A DNA stretch of 21,586 nucleotides from a virus. Shown piece by piece: positions 16,081 to 21,586 of this stretch. A program made the translations under genes and the position numbers. Location of the stretch: the IMG/VR virus record IMGVR_UViG_3300033146_003135, positions 1 through 21,586 of that record; one strand, written 5' to 3'. The notes under the pieces were generated by a model. It searched no databases. It was not told the DNA's origin and was given only the letters and a program-made list of their open reading frames with translations. The number at the start of each line of letters is the position of its first letter. Position 1 is the stretch's first letter.

Positions 16081-19000
16081 TGAAAGCGGTTAATAAATTT
16101 ACAGGAGGTGTAAAGAAATTTAAAGATTATTCTTTTTATAAAAATACAGAATGGACATTTCCAACTATTAATATAAGAATAGTAAATACAGGAGATCAAG
16201 GTTTTCTTATTATTCCTATGAATAGTAATGAGGAAGCATTTAGTGTTAATAGTGATTATATTGTTATAGGGGCAAAAGAATATAAAGGAATAATATATTT
16301 AATATCTGTAAACAAGACTAATAATGGATTTACAGAAATAGGTTGTTATCCTTCACCTAAAACATGGTCTGAAACAAATACTGAATTTGAAAAGACATAT
16401 AAGCCTTTACATAATTATTATAATGGAAGTTCTGTTGTAGATTTAAAAACGGATAAATTTGGATATACTACTAATCACGAAATAGAATTAATTATTAAGG
16501 AAATAAAAGATAGCTCTGTTAATCTTTATATAAGTGATTATAATAATCCAAATATAGTTATTAATAATGGATTTAATATTTATAATGGTTCAACTAATGG
16601 TCAATTAATAAATAATTCTCATTTTGGTAATTCTATGAACCATATAGTAAGTTCAGAAAAAAATATAGACCCAATATTCAAAGGATTAAATAATGGAGGC
16701 AATTTAAAGCCTGGCAACTACGAATTATATTTTAGGTATGTAGATTCAAATTTTAATAGAACTAACTTCTTAGGGCAGATGTATCCTATTGTAGTAGGTA
16801 ATTTAGGGGATATTTACATTTCAGCAGGTGTTCCAGAAGAAGATGTATATAAACATAGTAATAATACATCGTCAAATATTACAATTAATATTCCTTATTC
16901 AACATTAGATTTATCTTTTAAATATATAGAGATAGCTGTAATAAGAAAATCTTATACAGAAACAAGTGGTATTATTTATGATTCTTATTTAATAAACAAA
17001 TTATATAAGATAGAAACTTTTAGTAATGGAAATGATACAGTAATTACAGGATTTGAAGATAAAATATCATTACCAAAAGAGGAGATATTGTTTTCACTTC
17101 CTACTTCTAATACTAATAAAACGCATACAATAGTTAAATCAAGATATTATGGAGGAAATTGGAAAGGATTTCAATATGATAAAATGGCATTATCTGAATA
17201 TGCAAAAAATATAACTGCTTCTTATCATGTAGGTACAACCATTAATGATGCATGTAAATATTCTGATTTATGTTCTAATAATTATCAACATAAAAGATTA
17301 TCTATTTCAGAAGGACAAATAACATATGATTTTACACAATATTTTAGAGGAGAAATAGTACCATTTGGAGTTGTATTTATTTTAAAAGGAGGATTTGAAA
17401 CAGAAGTATTTCCTATTAATGGAGGTGATTATTGGGATTCTGCTACAGGTTTTGATGAATTATCTAAATATGGGGAAGTAAAAGGATTATATAGATTTCC
17501 TGCTGTTAACCCAACTAACGCTACATTAGGATTAATAGATTCTAGGAAACCTATGGGAATAAAATTCAATAATTTTTCTGCTATTAGTTTATTGTCTAAT
17601 ACTGATTATGATTTTTCTAATGTTATTGGATTTTATTATGTACGAGGAAAGAAAATAGAAAATTTAATTTATCAAGGATTATCTGTTCCTATGTCTAAAA
17701 TGGTTGTGGATTTATCAGGTTCTACATCATCTCCTACAATAGAAGATTATTCGTTAGATGGGGAAATTCCTTGTATTTCACCAGGCATTATTAAATTAGG
17801 ATCAAGATATTTTACAGGTCTAAAATATGATGTATCAGGGGTAGAGACTATAGATATATATAAAGTATTCCCTATTACAGAATATGAATTAAATGTATCT
17901 GGAGAAGTTGATAAGGCAAATAGATATCAACGAGGAATAGAATGTGTTCCTGATGAAATGGCTATATATGCACCAGATCATATATTTGATTTAATAAATA
18001 ATCTTCCTGATAATACAAATGTTGTAATAGAAACTATTTTTAAATATGAAAATATTTATTATACTTATGATAATATTAAACATAAGCATATTCTAGATTA
18101 TAATACAGCTAATTCTGGCACTACTAAGTCTATTGATTTTCATAAATATAATGGAGTAATAAAAAATGTAGAAGCAGGTTCAGGAACAAAGGGAAATTTA
18201 TTTGCATATACAGAAGGGTATGAAGTTGATAATTCTAAAAGTATTTATTTTAGAGAACAATCAGGAAGTCCAGATTTAGTTTATTCTAATAGAAGTATGA
18301 GTAAGCATAAGTATCTTCATATAAAGTTAAATGCAAATCCAGGGAGAGATATTTGGAATTGTATTACTAATATTTATTTATATGATAATACATTTGATAA
18401 TACAGGAGCTACAGGATTTTTTAAATCTTCATATGAGGGCTTTAATCCAGCAACTGCAATGTATTGGAGAATAAGTAATGTTTCTTTATTAAATAATAAT
18501 ACTTCTTCAGATATAAATTATAAAGGAGATTCAATGTATCATCGTGTATATTTAAGAGAAAATCATCCTTTTGGTGGCGATAGTTATATAGATAAATCAG
18601 AAGAGGTTTATAAATATAATCATGGTGTATTGTATTCAATAGATACTGAAAATAGAATAAATGTAGCAATGAGAAATGAAGTTGTAGCATTTGACCCTGA
18701 CGACCCAAATAGTACATTTGAATATAGTTATTATCCATTAGTAAGGAACAAGTCTTATAGCTTCGATGAATGGCTTACAGACCCATTTAATAAGAACGTA
18801 TTATATGAGGCTATTCAAGTAAATAGAGGATATAATGAATTGGATTGTTTAAATAAGAAATATGGATTTGATATAGATAGGTCTTATAATAATTTAACAT
18901 ATAATACAAGAATATATTTTTCATTAACTTCTACTAAAAATGAATTAGATGATAGTTTCAGAAAAATAAGTATGATTAATTATCAAGATTTTCCAGTAGA

Positions 19001-20375
19001 ATATGGAGATATAATAAAGCTTATAGAATTAAATGGAGAATTAGTATCTATACAAGAGCATTCAATAAATAGGCATTATTTAGGACAACAAAAAATGTCT
19101 TCAAATAATAGTTCAGATATTGTATTAAAGAATACAGGATTATTTTTATCAAAACAATTTAAAAAACTTTCAAACTTTGGAACACAACATCAAAAAAGCA
19201 TTATTAAAACAGATGATTTTTGTTATGGAGTAGATGCTAAAAGTCAATTAACGATATGGATGATTTCCCAAGGTCAAACAACTTCTGGAGCAATTACATT
19301 TGGAGTAAAAGATATATCAACAGAGAAGGAGATAAGAGGCTGGTTGGATGATTTAATAGAACAATATAATCTTAATGACATTACAAATAACATAGATGAT
19401 AATCCAGTTAATGCAGTAGGTATAGTTAGTGGTTGGAATAAAAAATATAAAGAAATTTATTTTTCATTTCATTTAAGAGCATTTACTGTTGAATATATGA
19501 TTTTAAAAGGGGGCACATTATTAGATTATAAAATATATAGTAGTTCTAAATCATATGTAAATTATGAAACAGTTTACGTTCAATCAATAAATCAATGGTC
19601 TTATATGTTTGATGATGAAAGTGGAACACCTACTTCATATTTTAAAATAAAAGGATTAATAAAATTTTATCAAGGAATAGATGTGAAAGAAGGATATGCT
19701 TATTATGATAATGCAACTTGTTATATGGCACATACCTCAACTAATAATGTACAATCTATTAATGATTTAAAGTATGAAGTTTCTAGTGTAATAAGGAATC
19801 AAGTATTTGTAAATTATGAAGCACCAGTACAAAGAACAATAATGTATAGTGAATTATTACAAACATTTATTGGAGAAGTTTCATTTGTTCCTGGTAAATA
19901 TATGAAATTACAAAGTAGTATGTTAACACAAGAAGATTCAGAAAATTCAACTTCGAATAAAATATATATTCATGATGTAGAAGGAGATTATCTTAATTTT
20001 TTCGGACAAGATAAGGAAATGAAAATAAGTGTAATTGTAAATGGAGGAGAAAAAGCATTAATGATTATGAAAGTATTTGGTTCTTATCAGATAGCTACTA
20101 ATAAAGAAGAATTATATAAAATAGAATTCTCTACAGATACAATGAATAGTGAGATAAATCCTTTTATACCTACACAATGGAAGTATGAAGGTATTAAGCC
20201 AAAGTATAAAGAAAATAGTTGGAGAGGACCAATACCATATAATCATAATACAGATAAATTTGGTGTTGATAAAGATTTACATGGAGAGTGGATAAAAATA
20301 ATTATAACATTCAAACAAAATAAGTATTTTTATATCCGAGAAATTATTACAAATTATATTCAATCTTTTATATAA
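16080..20375 (+). CDS. Giant tail nozzle / muzzle-like protein
   Basis: This 1431-residue, beta-dominated protein follows the ring-like genes, where crAss-like phages encode the large muzzle that forms the short tail's exit (analogous to T7 gp12 and P22 gp10 nozzles). The N-terminus contains a GGV motif followed by TFPTINIRIVNTGDQGFLIIP and YIVIGAKEYKGIIYLISVNK, the arrangement of an opening beta-propeller blade in such nozzle proteins. Later propeller-like strands recur (GNLKPGNYELYFRYVDSN; LVRNKSYSFDEWLTDPF). The region near residues 870-885 has an acidic FDPDDPNS turn. No membrane segment or enzymatic motif was seen. Protein length matches the large family size expected. The ATG overlaps the preceding stop by one base, and its stop overlaps the next start by one base. 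The AGGAGGTG at 16103-16110 is codons of GGV, not a ribosome site. Confidence 0.8.
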   Translation: MKAVNKFTGGVKKFKDYSFYKNTEWTFPTINIRIVNTGDQGFLIIPMNSNEEAFSVNSDYIVIGAKEYKGIIYLISVNKTNNGFTEIGCYPSPKTWSETNTEFEKTYKPLHNYYNGSSVVDLKTDKFGYTTNHEIELIIKEIKDSSVNLYISDYNNPNIVINNGFNIYNGSTNGQLINNSHFGNSMNHIVSSEKNIDPIFKGLNNGGNLKPGNYELYFRYVDSNFNRTNFLGQMYPIVVGNLGDIYISAGVPEEDVYKHSNNTSSNITINIPYSTLDLSFKYIEIAVIRKSYTETSGIIYDSYLINKLYKIETFSNGNDTVITGFEDKISLPKEEILFSLPTSNTNKTHTIVKSRYYGGNWKGFQYDKMALSEYAKNITASYHVGTTINDACKYSDLCSNNYQHKRLSISEGQITYDFTQYFRGEIVPFGVVFILKGGFETEVFPINGGDYWDSATGFDELSKYGEVKGLYRFPAVNPTNATLGLIDSRKPMGIKFNNFSAISLLSNTDYDFSNVIGFYYVRGKKIENLIYQGLSVPMSKMVVDLSGSTSSPTIEDYSLDGEIPCISPGIIKLGSRYFTGLKYDVSGVETIDIYKVFPITEYELNVSGEVDKANRYQRGIECVPDEMAIYAPDHIFDLINNLPDNTNVVIETIFKYENIYYTYDNIKHKHILDYNTANSGTTKSIDFHKYNGVIKNVEAGSGTKGNLFAYTEGYEVDNSKSIYFREQSGSPDLVYSNRSMSKHKYLHIKLNANPGRDIWNCITNIYLYDNTFDNTGATGFFKSSYEGFNPATAMYWRISNVSLLNNNTSSDINYKGDSMYHRVYLRENHPFGGDSYIDKSEEVYKYNHGVLYSIDTENRINVAMRNEVVAFDPDDPNSTFEYSYYPLVRNKSYSFDEWLTDPFNKNVLYEAIQVNRGYNELDCLNKKYGFDIDRSYNNLTYNTRIYFSLTSTKNELDDSFRKISMINYQDFPVEYGDIIKLIELNGELVSIQEHSINRHYLGQQKMSSNNSSDIVLKNTGLFLSKQFKKLSNFGTQHQKSIIKTDDFCYGVDAKSQLTIWMISQGQTTSGAITFGVKDISTEKEIRGWLDDLIEQYNLNDITNNIDDNPVNAVGIVSGWNKKYKEIYFSFHLRAFTVEYMILKGGTLLDYKIYSSSKSYVNYETVYVQSINQWSYMFDDESGTPTSYFKIKGLIKFYQGIDVKEGYAYYDNATCYMAHTSTNNVQSINDLKYEVSSVIRNQVFVNYEAPVQRTIMYSELLQTFIGEVSFVPGKYMKLQSSMLTQEDSENSTSNKIYIHDVEGDYLNFFGQDKEMKISVIVNGGEKALMIMKVFGSYQIATNKEELYKIEFSTDTMNSEINPFIPTQWKYEGIKPKYKENSWRGPIPYNHNTDKFGVDKDLHGEWIKIIITFKQNKYFYIREIITNYIQSFI

Positions 20376-21328
20376 TGATTTATAATTCAAGAACAACAAA
20401 AAGACCAGATTATTATAATGATCAAGCAGGTAATATAGCTGGTGATATAGCTATTGCAGGAGCCAATATGATTCCTGTAGTTGGTTCAGTAGTATCAGCA
20501 AGTTTAGCAGCAGGTAAATTTGCAAGTAAGATGATTCCTACAGATGAATATGGTATTGCAAAATCAGAATTTGGAGCATCAATGCAAGGTATGTTAGATC
20601 CTTTTTCTAATATAGATACAGCTTCTAATGATTGGGAAGATGGAAATTATGGAAGAGCAGTGTATGATATATTAAATCCTATGGCGGGAGGAGTAAGGAG
20701 AAGAGAACAACAATTAGAAGACTTAACAGAAGCTAAAAAGGGGTCTGTGACAAAACAAGTAGGAGCATTTGATAATATGGCAGGAACATTAAGTGGACAC
20801 TCTACAGGAGTAGATACAATAATAGATAAGCCATTTGTACAAGAAGCAGGATATACAGGACCAACAACAGCAGATGCAATTGAATTAGGTACATCAATAG
20901 TTAGTGCTGGTAAACAGATAAAAACTAATAAAGCAAATGCCTTAATAGATGAATCAAAAGATGTAATAGATACAGCAGAAAAAACTGTTAATAAATCTAT
21001 AGTAGAAGGAGGAGTAGATAAAGCAACAGGAGATGTATCTGATTTAGGAGACCCTGATTTTAGTCAATTAGATTTAGAAATTGATAATGAATTAGTAATG
21101 GGGAGTAAAAATTATCAAGATATATATAATCCAATAATAGGAAATGATCCAATAGGATTAATCAATAATCCTCCACAGATGAAGAGTATATATTCTCCAG
21201 ACCAATCATTTAGTATTAATGATTCTGTATATACACCTCCATCAAGTAAATCAAAAGAGTTAGACATTAATAGTTTACTTACAAGTGCTAATCCTTATGA
21301 AAGAAAAAGATTTTCAATTTACAGATAA
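20375..21328 (+). CDS. Cargo / ejection-like virion protein with hydrophobic N-terminal segment
   Basis: This 317-residue protein begins with a short tail (MIYNSRTTKRPDYYNDQ). A Gly/Ala-rich hydrophobic stretch follows (about residues 19-52: GDIAIAGANMIPVVGSVVSA and onward), able to associate with membranes. The middle is helical with GSVTKQVGAFDNMAG and THR-rich turns, and the C-terminal third is acidic and probably disordered (Ser/Pro/Asp-rich, about 225-317). This composition is typical of internal virion or ejection proteins delivered with DNA, and crAss-like phages encode cargo proteins directly after the muzzle gene. The function is inferred from composition and position, with no recognised domain. 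It overlaps the muzzle stop by one base and ends 12 bases before the next start. Confidence 0.65.
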   Translation: MIYNSRTTKRPDYYNDQAGNIAGDIAIAGANMIPVVGSVVSASLAAGKFASKMIPTDEYGIAKSEFGASMQGMLDPFSNIDTASNDWEDGNYGRAVYDILNPMAGGVRRREQQLEDLTEAKKGSVTKQVGAFDNMAGTLSGHSTGVDTIIDKPFVQEAGYTGPTTADAIELGTSIVSAGKQIKTNKANALIDESKDVIDTAEKTVNKSIVEGGVDKATGDVSDLGDPDFSQLDLEIDNELVMGSKNYQDIYNPIIGNDPIGLINNPPQMKSIYSPDQSFSINDSVYTPPSSKSKELDINSLLTSANPYERKRFSIYR

Positions 21329-21340
21329 AAATATAATATT

Positions 21341-21586
21341 ATGATACGTGCAAGATTAGAATATGATCCAACAAAAAAGGAAACTAAAGAAGAACGAAAA
21401 GCTCGACTTTTAAAGGAAGCTAAAGAAAGGCAAGATGCTTTAATTAAAGCTCAAAGAGAAAGGGATACTCAATATGCAAAAGATTGGGAAAATACAAAAG
21501 CCTTTTTTAAAGATGTTTTTACAGATAAGCGTTCAGAAGAGAATGTATTAAGAAAAAAAGAAGAAGCAAAAGAAAGGTCAATAAGA
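21341..21586 (+). CDS. Charged helical protein, N-terminal 82 residues (runs off the window)
   Basis: The frame opens with ATG at 21341, 12 bases after the previous stop, and stays open to the last base. The first 82 residues (MIRARLEYDPTKKETKEERK and onward) are dominated by Lys, Glu and Arg with few hydrophobics and a coiled-coil-like periodicity. The AT-rich leader AAAATATAATATT precedes the start. In related phages large internal virion proteins, including the giant RNA polymerase region, lie further along from the muzzle gene, but the visible part is too short to name. It could be another cargo protein or a helical assembly factor. Confidence 0.7.
   Translation, partial: MIRARLEYDPTKKETKEERKARLLKEAKERQDALIKAQRERDTQYAKDWENTKAFFKDVFTDKRSEENVLRKKEEAKERSIR

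Noticed and set aside
16103-16110. AGGAGGTG resembling a strong Shine-Dalgarno site
   Set aside because: It lies inside the muzzle-like gene, encodes its GGV residues and has no suitable start codon for another gene after it.
18442-18738. 98-residue minus-strand open frame inside the muzzle-like gene
   Set aside because: Shadow of the 1431-residue gene, with repetitive Tyr/Leu/His composition and no own leader or neighbours on that strand.
1-21586. tRNA genes, CRISPR arrays, insertion sequences, attachment sites, integrase or IHF-like genes
   Set aside because: No cloverleaf-like sequence, regular repeat array, terminal inverted repeats or corresponding protein motifs were seen, and almost all bases are occupied by structural genes.

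Overview
The window is a dense, AT-rich stretch of a tailed double-stranded DNA phage genome. It is the packaging, capsid and head-tail (structural) module. All sixteen supported genes lie on the + strand, with gaps of at most about 65 bases and many start/stop overlaps. No Shine-Dalgarno sequences precede the starts and the leaders are A/T-rich, which is typical of phages of Bacteroidota. Gene order and protein character (TerL with a KAR..GYS-type Walker A and an EE Walker B, a very long portal, a major capsid protein of about 480 residues, several ring/adaptor-like proteins, then a giant nozzle/muzzle-like protein and a hydrophobic cargo-like protein) point to a crAss-like phage (order Crassvirales) or a close relative with short-tailed morphology. 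This assignment comes from recognised motifs and synteny, not from a database search.

Layout. Positions 1-903 hold the 3' end of a fibre gene. Positions 906-2112 hold a single-pass membrane protein (possible inner-membrane spanin) and an unknown protein just before the terminase (positional small-terminase candidate). Positions 2116-5415 encode the large terminase, interrupted by a full-length intein with a LAGLIDADG endonuclease domain. The portal (5427-7985), a scaffold-like acidic protein (8029-9003) and the major capsid protein (9019-10461) follow. A GC-rich hairpin lies after the capsid gene.

Positions 10522-13842 hold an unknown protein, an adaptor-like protein and a beta-rich, probably abundant virion protein, closed by a strong intrinsic terminator (13862-13896). 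A second tightly overlapping block, 13909-21328, holds two ring/adaptor-like proteins with two small unknown genes between them, the 1431-residue muzzle/nozzle-like protein and a cargo/ejection-like protein. A charged helical gene begins at 21341 and runs off the end.

How the parts fit: terminase and portal would form the packaging motor, scaffold and capsid protein the procapsid, the ring and muzzle proteins the portal-attached short tail, the fibre would contact the host, and the cargo-like proteins are candidates for delivery with the DNA. The standout feature is the intein placed exactly at the ATPase coupling motif of TerL, so that assembly of a working packaging motor would depend on protein splicing. 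All three standard stop codons end genes here, so there is no sign of stop-codon reassignment in this module.
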